A DNA stretch of 8,945 nt from Paracoccaceae bacterium (GCA_024304875.1 JAMWZF010000109.1:1-8945); one strand, 5' to 3'; counted from the first letter of the stretch, positions 1 to 6,230 are shown. Notes: a model not told the origin generated them from the letters alone. Numbers and translations: made by a program.

Positions 1-255
1 GACAAGGCCGCCGCCGAGCAATGCCCCTTCTGGCCCGGCCAGCCGATGAGCGCCCATTGGGGCGTGCCGGACCCCGCCGCCGTGACCGGCAGCGACGCGG
101 TCATCCGCGAGGCCTTCGTCGAGGCCTACCGGACCCTCTACCACCGCATCACCATTTTCGCGAACCTGCCGCTGGCCACCCTCGACAGCCTGTCGCTCCA
201 GAAGGAGCTCGACCGGATCGGCAAGACCGGCCAGGACACCGCCGAACCCGCCTGA
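1..255 (+). CDS. arsC: Arsenate reductase, low-molecular-weight phosphatase type (C-terminal part, 5' end outside window)
   Basis: The reading frame is open from the first base and ends at TGA 253-255, leaving 84 residues. The visible part begins DKAAAEQCPFWPG and continues to AHWGVPDPA. These match the redox-cysteine segment and the DP general-acid loop of thioredoxin-coupled arsenate reductases (LMW-PTP fold). In that family the catalytic Cys of a CX5R loop attacks arsenate and two further cysteines relay the disulfide. The CX5R loop and the first relay Cys lie upstream of the window, so catalytic competence cannot be judged. After the DP loop comes the helix and tail usual for the longer members of the family. 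A second, diverged copy follows after 20 bases, so both probably belong to one arsenic-resistance operon. An ArsR-ArsC fusion upstream cannot be excluded. Confidence 0.85.
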   Translation, partial: DKAAAEQCPFWPGQPMSAHWGVPDPAAVTGSDAVIREAFVEAYRTLYHRITIFANLPLATLDSLSLQKELDRIGKTGQDTAEPA

Positions 256-275
256 CCCCGACCAAAGGCCATTCC

Positions 276-758
276 ATGACCCGCAACGTCCTCGTGCTCT
301 GCACCGGCAATTCCGCGCGCTCGATCCTCGGCGAGGTCCTGTTCACCGACCGGAGCGGCGGGCGGTGGCAGGGACATTCGGCGGGGTCGACGCCCAAGGG
401 GCAGCCGCACCCTGACGCCCTGGCCCTGCTGGAGGCGAAGGGCCACGACACCGCTGGCCTGAGGTCCAAGAGCTGGGACGAATTCGCCGCGCCGGACGCC
501 CCGCGGATGGACCTCGTCGTGACCGTCTGCGACAGCGCCGCCGCCGAAGAGTGCCCCTGGTTCCCCGGCGCCGGTGCGCGTGCCCACTGGAGTCTGCCGG
601 ACCCCGCCTACGTGGAGCCGGCAGAGGCCCGCGCCGCCGCCTTCGCCGCCACCTACGGGGCCCTCGCGGCGCGGATCGACGCGCTCATGGCCTTGCCCGA
701 GGATGCCTCGGCCGACGAGATCGGGGCCGCCGCCGCCCGCATCGGAGAGATGGCATGA
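276..758 (+). CDS. arsC: Arsenate reductase, LMW-phosphatase (thioredoxin-coupled) type
   Basis: This 160-residue cytoplasmic enzyme would reduce arsenate to arsenite. Near the N-terminus is the phosphatase-type loop CTGNSARS, with nucleophile Cys9 and anion-binding Arg15 (C-X5-R). The relay pair is Cys85 and Cys93 in VTVCDSAAAEECPW, and the general acid is Asp109 in the LPDPA loop. All three redox cysteines of the S. aureus pI258-type ArsC are therefore represented. I chose ATG 276 because an AAAGG ribosome site lies 7 bases upstream and the CX5R loop then starts at residue 9 as in the family. The frame is open further upstream, but that part is antisense-like high-GC sequence overlapping the preceding arsC. 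The C-terminal tail (residues 140-160) is Ala-rich and differs from the preceding copy. Its stop overlaps the start of the aquaporin gene (ATGA), indicating coupled translation. Confidence 0.93.
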   Translation: MTRNVLVLCTGNSARSILGEVLFTDRSGGRWQGHSAGSTPKGQPHPDALALLEAKGHDTAGLRSKSWDEFAAPDAPRMDLVVTVCDSAAAEECPWFPGAGARAHWSLPDPAYVEPAEARAAAFAATYGALAARIDALMALPEDASADEIGAAAARIGEMA

Positions 759-1429
759 CCTTCGCGCGCCGCCTGACCGCCGAGGCGCTGGGCACCGGCC
801 TGCTCGTCTGTACCGTGGTCGGATCGGGCATCATGGCCGAGACGCTGACTGAGGATGTCGCCCTCGCCCTTCTCGGCAACACGATCCCGACGGGCGCGAT
901 CCTCGTGGTCCTCATCGCCATCTTCGGCCCCCTCTCGGGCGCCCATTTCAACCCGGCGGTCAGCTTCGCCTTCGCGCTGCGCCGCGAACTGCCCTGGTCC
1001 GAACTCGGGCCCTACGTCGTCGCGCAGGTGGCCGGCGGTGTTCTCGGCACATTTGCCGCCCACGTCATGTTCGACCAGGCCATCGTGCAGACCTCGCTGC
1101 ATGTCCGCACCGGCGGCGCGCAGTGGTTCGCCGAAGGCGTCGCCACCTTCGGCCTCTGCGCCGCGATCTTCGGGGGCCTGCGCTACAACAAGGCGGCGAT
1201 CCCGGTGCTGGTCGGGCTCTACATCACCGCGGCCTACTGGTTCACCGCCTCCACCTCCTTCGCCAATCCGGCCGTCGCCATCGCCCGGTCCTTCACCGAC
1301 ACCTTCTCGGGCATACGGCCCGTGGACCTGCCGGGGTTCATCCTGGCCGAGCTGGTCGGTGCGGCCGTCGCCGTGGCGCTCATGGGATGGCTGCTGGCCA
1401 CGCCCCGAAACGAAGAGGCGCGCGCATGA
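755..1429 (+). CDS. aqpS: Aquaporin-family channel, AqpS-like, in arsenic operon
   Basis: This is a 224-residue inner-membrane MIP/aquaporin channel. It has six hydrophobic segments and two half-helix NPA motifs: HFNPAVS (NPA at 66-68) and FANPAVAIARSF (NPA at 171-173). In classical aquaporins an arginine directly follows the second NPA and narrows the selectivity filter. Here that position is Val174, as expected of a wider, solute-conducting pore. Gene context is decisive for function: it lies between two arsC genes, as Sinorhizobium meliloti aqpS lies in an ars operon, where it lets arsenite produced by ArsC flow out. Transport of arsenite by this protein is inferred. ATG 755 is preceded by GGAGAG and overlaps the arsC stop by 4 bases. 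Its own stop overlaps the next arsC in the same way. No ArsB or Acr3 pump is visible in the window, but upstream genes are cut off. Confidence 0.9.
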   Translation: MTFARRLTAEALGTGLLVCTVVGSGIMAETLTEDVALALLGNTIPTGAILVVLIAIFGPLSGAHFNPAVSFAFALRRELPWSELGPYVVAQVAGGVLGTFAAHVMFDQAIVQTSLHVRTGGAQWFAEGVATFGLCAAIFGGLRYNKAAIPVLVGLYITAAYWFTASTSFANPAVAIARSFTDTFSGIRPVDLPGFILAELVGAAVAVALMGWLLATPRNEEARA

Positions 1430-1845
1430 TCGTCATTCATCACAACCCCGACTGCGGCACCTCGCGGAACGTGCTGGACATCATCCGCGCCTCGGGCGTG
1501 GAGCCCGTGGTGATCGAGTACCTTGAAGAGGGCTGGACGAGGCCCCAGCTCCTCGCCCTCTTCGCCGCGGCGGACATCACGCCCCGGCAGGCGCTGCGCG
1601 TATCCAGGTCCCCGGCGGAGGAATTGGGCCTGACCGATCCTTCGGTCCCGGACGCGGCGCTGCTGGACGCGATGCTGGCCCATCCGGTGCTGGTGAACCG
1701 GCCCATCGTGGCCTCGCCCCTCGGCGTGCGGCTCTGCCGGCCGTCGGAGGCGGTCCTCGACCTTCTCGACCCCCTGCCGCCCGGCCCCCTGGTCAAGGAA
1801 GACGGCACGCTGATGATCGACGCCGAGGGCAACCGGGTCCTGTGA
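1426..1845 (+). CDS. arsC: Arsenate reductase, glutaredoxin-dependent type
   Basis: This 139-residue protein is closely similar to the E. coli plasmid R773 ArsC class. It has a thioredoxin-fold enzyme with a single catalytic cysteine that forms a mixed disulfide with glutathione and is resolved by glutaredoxin. The hallmark HHNPDCGTSRN at residues 5-15 carries catalytic Cys10. Further conserved elements are the RVSRSPAEELGL segment, HPVLVNRPIV and GVRLCRPSEAVLDLL, which supply the arginines that bind the oxyanion. Length equals the family norm (about 140). The start codon overlaps the aquaporin stop (ATGA), and GAAGAGG lies just upstream. This enzyme is unrelated in fold and mechanism to the two LMW-phosphatase-type reductases earlier in the operon, so the cell can draw on two reductant systems. 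It appears to be the last ars gene; no clear intrinsic terminator follows. Confidence 0.94.
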   Translation: MIVIHHNPDCGTSRNVLDIIRASGVEPVVIEYLEEGWTRPQLLALFAAADITPRQALRVSRSPAEELGLTDPSVPDAALLDAMLAHPVLVNRPIVASPLGVRLCRPSEAVLDLLDPLPPGPLVKEDGTLMIDAEGNRVL

Positions 1846-1864
1846 CAGCGTCGACCGCAGACCC

Positions 1865-1893
1865 TTTACCCCGCCTGGCCAAATTCCTATATG
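1865..1893 (+). promoter_or_regulatory. Candidate sigma70-type promoter for sufT
   Basis: TTTACC (1865-1870) and TATATG (1888-1893) are separated by exactly 17 bases, and each matches 4 of 6 consensus positions. The site lies in the 79-base gap between the arsenic operon and sufT, which is locally A+T-richer than its surroundings. It would start transcription near 1900, about 25 bases before the sufT ATG. This suggests sufT is not simply read through from ars. Call made by pattern only. Confidence 0.4.
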
Positions 1894-1924
1894 TTTGCTC
1901 AGGTAAGAAGGACTGGAAGGCCCC

Positions 1925-2287
1925 ATGACCGAGCAAGCTCCCCCGATGGAAGGCGCCCCGCTGATCGCCCCCTCCTCGACCGACCATCCCCTCTACGACG
2001 AGGTGGTGGAGGCCTGCCGGTCCGTCTACGACCCGGAAATCCCGGTCAACATCTACGATCTGGGCCTTGTCTACACGATCGACATCGACCCCGAGAACGC
2101 GGTGAAGGTCACCATGACCCTGACTGCCCCCGGCTGCCCCGTCGCGGGCGAGATGCCGGGCTGGGTCGCCTCGGCCATCGAGCCCCTGCCGGGGGTCAAG
2201 CAGGTGGACGTTGACCTCACGTGGGAGCCCCAGTGGGGCATGGACATGATGTCCGACGAGGCGCGGCTGGAACTCGGGTTCATGTGA
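1925..2287 (+). CDS. sufT: DUF59/MIP18-family Fe-S assembly protein (SufT-like)
   Basis: This is a 120-residue cytoplasmic protein of the MIP18/DUF59 family, whose members assist maturation of iron-sulfur proteins. The family core is clear: VYDPEIPVNIYDLGLVY at residues 34-50, a hydrophobic strand VTMTLTAPGCP with conserved Cys71, and a C-terminal stretch DVDLTWEPQW with the conserved Trp. The first 20 residues (Pro/Ala/Ser-rich) are a poorly conserved extension, as in other alphaproteobacterial forms. The start is supported by GGAAGG four bases upstream of the ATG and by a candidate promoter before it. In related genomes this gene often sits at the end of a suf operon beside an A-type carrier. 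Here the carrier gene lies about 5.7 kb away. A paralogous role in other metal-centre assembly (PaaD-like) is less likely because the neighbours lack the paa genes. Confidence 0.88.
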   Translation: MTEQAPPMEGAPLIAPSSTDHPLYDEVVEACRSVYDPEIPVNIYDLGLVYTIDIDPENAVKVTMTLTAPGCPVAGEMPGWVASAIEPLPGVKQVDVDLTWEPQWGMDMMSDEARLELGFM

Positions 2288-2293
2288 TTTCTG

Positions 2294-2322
2294 CGGAACC
2301 CGCCCGGCGCGGCGGCGTTCCG
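2294..2322 (+). repeat. Strong GC-rich hairpin between sufT and mscS
   Basis: The left arm CGGAACCCGCC (2294-2304) and right arm GGCGG-C-GTTCCG (2311-2322) form an 11-bp stem with one bulged C and a 6-base loop. It fills most of the 39-base gap and ends four bases before the mscS ATG, where a ribosome-binding site would be expected. There is no U-run after it, so it is not a standard intrinsic terminator. It may stop or attenuate transcription after sufT or limit translation of mscS. Confidence 0.6.
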
Positions 2323-2326
2323 AAGT

Positions 2327-3976
2327 ATGCTCGTGCCCCGGCTGGCCCTCCTCCCGGTCCTGGTCTTCATCGGCCTCCTGCCCTGCCTCTCGGCGGCGCA
2401 ATCCGGCGATGATCCCGTCGTCTACGAAGTCGAGAGCCTCAATGCCGGCCTCGCCAGGGCGCCCGCGTGGTTCGAACGGGAGACGCCGCAGGGGGCGATG
2501 GAGAGCTTCCTCGAAGCGGCCGCCCGCGCCGACTGGGACGCCGCGGCCCATATGCTGAACCTGGCCGACGTGGCCGAGGCGGCGCAGGCCGAGGACGGAC
2601 CCCTCCTCGCCCGCCAGCTCTACCACGTCCTCGACCGCAAGGTGATCATCGACTGGGCCGACCTGCTCGACCGGCCGGACGCGATCGACACCCGGCAGAG
2701 CAGCGATGCCGCGATGGCCGGACAGCCGCGCAAGTCGATCCGCCTCTGGCTTCTCGAACTCGACAACCGCGCCGTGCCGATCCGGCTGAACCGCGTCCAG
2801 GCCGAGGGCAGCGACCCGGTCTGGGTCTTCTCGCGCCAGACGGTCGCCAACATTCCCGCCCTGTTCGACCGTTACGGGCCGTCCCGGCTCGAGCAAAGCC
2901 TGCCCGGCGCGCTGCGCAGTGCTGCCTTCTGGGGCCTGCAATGGTGGGAAGTCATCGCCCTGCCGCTCGTTGTCGCCCTGGTGATCGGCGCCGGCCTCGG
3001 GACGCATTGGCTCTTCACCCGGCCGAGGGATGGCACCCGGGTCGCCGCGATCCTGCGGGCCGTCCGCGGCCCGGCGGTGCTGCTGGCGATGACCCTTGCC
3101 CTCAGCCAGCTGACCCGGATCTTCGTCTTCTCGGGCCGGATCGACACGGTTCTCTCACCGCTGGCCGCCATCGGCTTCGTCGCCGCGGTGATCTGGTCGA
3201 TCGTGAACGTGGTGGACGAGATCATGGACCGGCTTGTCACCTTCGAGGGAGACGAGCTCAGCGAGATCGGCGAGGAGGAGGAGCGCAAGCGCCGCGCCGC
3301 CACGAAGATCGCCGCCCTCCGCCGGCTGATCGTCGTGCTCGTCACCCTGGTCGGCGCCGGCATCGTGCTGCGCGAGGCGGACGTGCTGCGCGCCCTCGGG
3401 TTCTCTCTCCTCGCCTCGGCGGGGGCCCTGACCCTGATCCTCGCCTATGCCGCGCGGGACGTGCTGTCCAACATCATGTCGTCGATCCAGATCTCGATGA
3501 ACCAGTCGGCGCGCATCGGCGACCGGATCGTCTACAAGGACTATCTCTGCTCGGTCGAGCGGATCAACTTCACCTATGTCCAGCTTCGGGTCTGGACCGG
3601 GCGGCGGCTGGTGGTGCCGGTGACGGAGTTCGTGTCCGAGTGCTTCGAGAACTGGACCATGAAGGAACCCTTCATGATGCGCGAGGTCCGCCTGCGGCTG
3701 GCCCATGATGTGGACGTGGACCGGCTGCGCCAGATCTACGACGCTGTCCTCGACGACCTGGACGATCCCACCGAGCGGCCCGAGGCCCGCGCGGTCTATG
3801 TCACGCACCAGAATGTCTTCGGCACCGAGGTCCTGTTCCTGGTCCCCTGCGAGGATCCCAACCGGTGCTGGGCCTTCGCCTGCGAGGTCCGCGAGGGGCT
3901 TCTGAAGCGCATTGCCGAGGCCGAGAAGGACGGCGCCCGGATTTTCCCCGAGGCCGTCCCTGCCGAGGCCGCCTGA
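2327..3976 (+). CDS. MscS-family mechanosensitive channel with large periplasmic N-terminal domain
   Basis: This 549-residue inner-membrane protein starts with a signal peptide (hydrophobic residues 5-20, cleavage likely near LSAAQS at 22-26). A soluble region of about 175 residues follows, then five predicted membrane segments near 203-223, 246-267, 274-297, 332-350 and 355-378. A strongly charged cytoplasmic linker (EEEERKRR, about 316-323) precedes the fourth. The last segment and following residues (ARDVLSNIMSSIQISMNQSARIGDRIV) correspond to the pore helix TM3 of MscS. The following RRLVVPVTEF and ENWTMKEPF correspond to the beta domain. The C-terminal residues 450-535 form the alpha/beta vestibule domain. 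Such channels open under membrane tension to release solutes during hypo-osmotic shock; the ligand or gating of this subgroup is unknown. The signal peptide supports ATG 2327, although no good ribosome site precedes it and a hairpin abuts it. Confidence 0.87.
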   Translation: MLVPRLALLPVLVFIGLLPCLSAAQSGDDPVVYEVESLNAGLARAPAWFERETPQGAMESFLEAAARADWDAAAHMLNLADVAEAAQAEDGPLLARQLYHVLDRKVIIDWADLLDRPDAIDTRQSSDAAMAGQPRKSIRLWLLELDNRAVPIRLNRVQAEGSDPVWVFSRQTVANIPALFDRYGPSRLEQSLPGALRSAAFWGLQWWEVIALPLVVALVIGAGLGTHWLFTRPRDGTRVAAILRAVRGPAVLLAMTLALSQLTRIFVFSGRIDTVLSPLAAIGFVAAVIWSIVNVVDEIMDRLVTFEGDELSEIGEEEERKRRAATKIAALRRLIVVLVTLVGAGIVLREADVLRALGFSLLASAGALTLILAYAARDVLSNIMSSIQISMNQSARIGDRIVYKDYLCSVERINFTYVQLRVWTGRRLVVPVTEFVSECFENWTMKEPFMMREVRLRLAHDVDVDRLRQIYDAVLDDLDDPTERPEARAVYVTHQNVFGTEVLFLVPCEDPNRCWAFACEVREGLLKRIAEAEKDGARIFPEAVPAEAA

Positions 3977-3981
3977 CCGTC

Positions 3982-4043
3982 CTGTCACCATCCTGTGCCG
4001 CAGACGTCACCGCCCCGTCACGGCGCCGTCAATCGCCTGTGAC
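3982..4043 (+). promoter_or_regulatory. Array of six 11-bp-spaced half-sites resembling tandem Pho boxes
   Basis: Seven-base half-sites begin at 3982, 3993, 4004, 4015, 4026 and 4037: CTGTCAC, CTGTGCC, ACGTCAC, CCGTCAC, CCGTCAA and CTGTGAC. Each is separated by exactly four bases, giving a constant 11-bp period. This is the architecture of PhoB operators (two CTGTCAT-like 7-mers with a 4-bp spacer), repeated as three adjacent boxes. The array starts 6 bases after the mscS stop and ends 53 bases before the start of a secreted phosphodiesterase, a class of gene commonly under phosphate control. A matching -10 is not clear: CAGTCT at 4054-4059 is at suitable distance but weak. PhoB binding is inferred. 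Confidence 0.6.
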
Positions 4044-4096
4044 CCGGCGCCGCCAGTCTCCGCCGGCCCACCGATCCACAGTCGGAGACCCCATCC

Positions 4097-5317
4097 ATGC
4101 GCATTTTCCTGACCGCCGCCGCGGCCCTGATGACCGCGGGCCAAGCCGGTGCCGAGGCCCATGCCGGCGCCGGTTACCTGACCTACGGCCCCCGGCCCGC
4201 CTACCTGATCGGCCAGATGGCCGACAGCGCCCTGAAGGACGACCTCATGGCCTGCATGGGCCAGACACCCGAGCGGACCGCCTTTTCCATCGGCCACCGC
4301 GGCGCGCCCCTGATGTTCCCCGAGCATACGGTCGAATCGAACGTCGCCGCCGCCCGGATGGGCGCGGGGGTGCTCGAATGCGACGTGACCTTCACCGCCG
4401 ACCACGAACTGGTCTGCCGGCATGCGCAGAACGACCTCCACACGACCACGAACATGGTGGTGTCGGATTTCGCCGAGGCCTGCACCATGCCTTTCTCGCC
4501 GGCCTCCGGCGATGCCGGTGCCACGGCCGAATGCCGCACTTCGGACATCACCCTGGCCGAGTTCCGGACCCTGACGCCGAAGATGGACGCCTCCGACAGC
4601 GCCGCCACCACGGCCGAGGACTACGTCGGCGGCACGGCGGCCTGGCGGACCGACCTCTACAGCGGCAATGCCACGCTGATGACCCATGCCGAGAGCATCG
4701 CGCTCTTCGACAGCCTCGGCGCCGACTTCACGCCTGAGCTGAAGTCGCCCTCCGTCGAGATGCCGCACGAGGGCTTCTCGCAGGAGGACTTCGCCCAGAA
4801 GCTGATCGACGAGTACAAGGCCGCCGGGATCGACCCCTCGCGCGTCTGGCCGCAGTCCTTCAGCCTCGCCGATGTCCTCTACTGGATCGAGGCCGAACCG
4901 GACTTCGGTGCCCAGGCGGTCTACCTGATCGACGACAGCTCGATCGAGGGGCTCGACGGCATGGACCCGGCGACCTGGGGCTGGACCCCGGAGGAGCTGA
5001 AGGCGCAGGGCGTGAACTACGTCGCCCCGGCGATTCCCTTCCTGCTGACGCTGGACGACGGTGGCGCGATGGTGCCCTCCGAGCTGGCCACGCAGCTGGC
5101 GGCGGCCGACATCGGGATCATCACCTGGACGCTGGAGCGGTCGGGTCCGCTCGCCTCGGGCGGCGGCTGGTACTACCACACGGTGGCCGACGCCATCGAC
5201 ACCGACGGCGACTATTTCGAGGTGCTGGACGTGCTGGCGCAGGACGTGGGCGTTGTCGGCGTCTTCTCGGACTGGCCCGCGACGGTGACGTACTACGCCA
5301 ACTGCATGGGGCTCTGA
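4097..5317 (+). CDS. glpQ: Secreted glycerophosphodiester phosphodiesterase
   Basis: This 406-residue protein has a signal peptide (MRIFLTAAAALMTAGQAGAEA, cleavage near AGA-EA at 19-20), so it is likely periplasmic or secreted. The GDPD TIM-barrel signature is complete at the N-terminal side: IGHRGAPLMFPEHT with His67 and Arg68, GVLECDVTFTADHELVCRH with metal ligands Glu94 and Asp96 and catalytic His109. PELK (Glu214) supplies the next acidic ligand, and TWTLERSG (342-349) and VFSDWPATV (389-397) close the barrel. It would hydrolyse glycerophosphodiesters to glycerol-3-phosphate and an alcohol. The protein has an insertion around 135-190 compared with compact GDPDs and six cysteines after the signal peptide (53, 95, 107, 129, 146, 403), which could form disulfides. 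GGAGA 10 bases upstream supports the start. The upstream Pho-like array suggests phosphate-starvation control. The symbol follows the periplasmic family member. Confidence 0.92.
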   Translation: MRIFLTAAAALMTAGQAGAEAHAGAGYLTYGPRPAYLIGQMADSALKDDLMACMGQTPERTAFSIGHRGAPLMFPEHTVESNVAAARMGAGVLECDVTFTADHELVCRHAQNDLHTTTNMVVSDFAEACTMPFSPASGDAGATAECRTSDITLAEFRTLTPKMDASDSAATTAEDYVGGTAAWRTDLYSGNATLMTHAESIALFDSLGADFTPELKSPSVEMPHEGFSQEDFAQKLIDEYKAAGIDPSRVWPQSFSLADVLYWIEAEPDFGAQAVYLIDDSSIEGLDGMDPATWGWTPEELKAQGVNYVAPAIPFLLTLDDGGAMVPSELATQLAAADIGIITWTLERSGPLASGGGWYYHTVADAIDTDGDYFEVLDVLAQDVGVVGVFSDWPATVTYYANCMGL

Positions 5318-5367
5318 GGCCCTTTCATGGACGGGATATCGCCCCTGCCGTAACTCGATATGACATC

Positions 5368-5405
5368 CCGAGGACTTCAGAACTCTAACGTTCTGGAGTC
5401 CTCGG
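5368..5405. terminator. 16-bp-stem inverted repeat between convergent genes, probable transcription end
   Basis: Left arm CCGAGGACTTCAGAAC (5368-5383), loop TCTAAC, and right arm GTTCTGGAGTCCTCGG (5390-5405) pair over all 16 positions, with one G-T wobble. It lies 50 bases after the GDPD stop and about 93 bases beyond the ATPase stop on the other strand, where a bidirectional terminator would be expected. No T-run follows directly on the plus strand (ACCTTGTCC), and on the minus strand the T-rich stretch comes before the hairpin, so intrinsic termination is not assured. Confidence 0.55.
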
Positions 5406-5498
5406 ACCTTGTCCATTACCTTCAAATAAAAAGCTAAATTCGGATTGGAAGTTGGTTAACGCGCGAGCCGTTTACGCTCTGTCAAGGATCCAGCCCGC
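5406..5498. other. A+T-rich intergenic patch between convergent genes
   Basis: The sequence around 5420-5460 is markedly A+T-rich (TTCAAATAAAAAGC, GGTTAAC) against a GC-rich background. On the minus strand it gives a T-rich stretch (GCTTTTTATTT) about 65-75 bases after the ATPase stop, with no good hairpin just before it. A small GAGC/GCTC inverted repeat lies at 5465-5479, and a weak ATATCG/CGATAT pair lies upstream at 5336-5361. TTGACA occurs on the minus strand at 5485-5480 but without a matching -10. I see no gene here. Confidence 0.4.
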
Positions 5499-6230
5499 CT
5501 ACTTCAGCGTCCGTGCGAGGAACGCCCGGGTTTCCTCCCGCTCCGGCGCCCCGAAGATCTGCGACGGCGGCCCCTCCTCGACGATCCGGCCATCCTTGAG
5601 AAAGCAGACCTTGTCTGCGGCCTCGCGGGCGAAGCCCATCTCGTGGGTGGCGAGGACCATGGTCATACCTTCCTCCTTCAGGACCCGAAGCACGTCGAGC
5701 ACCTCGCCCACCAGTTGCGGATCGAGGGCGGAGGTCACCTCGTCGAACAGCATGACCTCGGGCCGCATCGCCAGTGCCCGGACGATGGCGACCCGCTGCT
5801 GCTGCCCGCCGGACAGCTGGTCGGGATAGTGGTGCAGCCGGTCGCCAAGGCCGAAACGGCGGAACAGCTCCTCCACCTTCGGCATCAGCTCGTCCCGGCT
5901 CTGCCCATGCACCCGCCGCGGCGCCAGCATCACGTTCTCGGCGGCGGTCATGTGGGGGAACAGGTTGAACGACTGGAACACCATCCCGATCCGGGTCCGC
6001 ACCGGCTGCGGGTCCAGGCCGGGGATGGAGATGTCCTCCCCGTCCAGCCAGATCGCCCCCTCCTCGATGGGCTCCAGAAGGTTGATGCAGCGCAGGAGGG
6101 TCGACTTGCCCGCCCCGGAGGCGCCGATCAGGCAGACCATCTGCCCGGCCTCGACCTCGAGGTCGATGCCGTCGCAGACCGTGTTGGCGCCAAAGCGCTT
6201 CACCACCCCGTCCAGCCGCAATTTGGTCAT
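5499..6230 (-). CDS. Polar amino acid-type ABC importer, ATP-binding subunit
   Basis: This 243-residue cytoplasmic ATPase, of the usual length for GlnQ/HisP-type subunits, powers substrate uptake by the importer. Its motifs are complete and in order: A-loop aromatic Phe13, Walker A GASGAGKS (36-43), Q-loop Gln86 in MVFQSFNLFPH, signature LSGGQQQR (139-146), Walker B VMLFDE (159-164) with catalytic Glu164, D-loop SALD (167-170), and H-loop His196 in ATHEMGFA. The THEMGFAR and FQSFNLFPHMT strings are typical of the polar amino acid transporter subfamily. The ATG overlaps the permease stop by four bases (ATGA on the minus strand), so it is the last gene of the operon. Substrate cannot be read from this subunit. 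Confidence 0.95.
   Translation of the reverse strand: MTKLRLDGVVKRFGANTVCDGIDLEVEAGQMVCLIGASGAGKSTLLRCINLLEPIEEGAIWLDGEDISIPGLDPQPVRTRIGMVFQSFNLFPHMTAAENVMLAPRRVHGQSRDELMPKVEELFRRFGLGDRLHHYPDQLSGGQQQRVAIVRALAMRPEVMLFDEVTSALDPQLVGEVLDVLRVLKEEGMTMVLATHEMGFAREAADKVCFLKDGRIVEEGPPSQIFGAPEREETRAFLARTLK

Noticed and set aside
21..275. Upstream extension of the second arsC to position 21
   Set aside because: The extension is Arg/Pro-rich shadow of the preceding arsC; ATG 276 has a ribosome site and places the CX5R loop at the family position.
1123..1425. Extended frame upstream of the glutaredoxin-type arsC
   Set aside because: It overlaps the aquaporin in another frame and gives Arg/His-rich sequence; ATG 1426 with the ATGA overlap matches the family N-terminus.
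1793..3007. 404-codon minus-strand open frame across sufT and mscS
   Set aside because: It lies antisense to two well-supported genes, has low-complexity Arg/Gly/Asp/His composition and no recognisable domain; long shadow frames are expected at this GC content.
5336..5361. ATATCG/CGATAT inverted repeat as an operator or terminator
   Set aside because: Only six bases per arm with a 14-base loop; not distinguishable from chance next to the stronger hairpin.
4007..5425. 472-codon minus-strand open frame antisense to the GDPD gene
   Set aside because: It mirrors a clear GDPD gene codon for codon and has shadow-like composition. A plausible start region in the A+T-rich gap (GAAGG then ATG) made me look twice, but no domain is visible.
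5480..5485. TTGACA on the minus strand as a promoter
   Set aside because: No acceptable -10 at 16-18 bases and only an antisense frame downstream.
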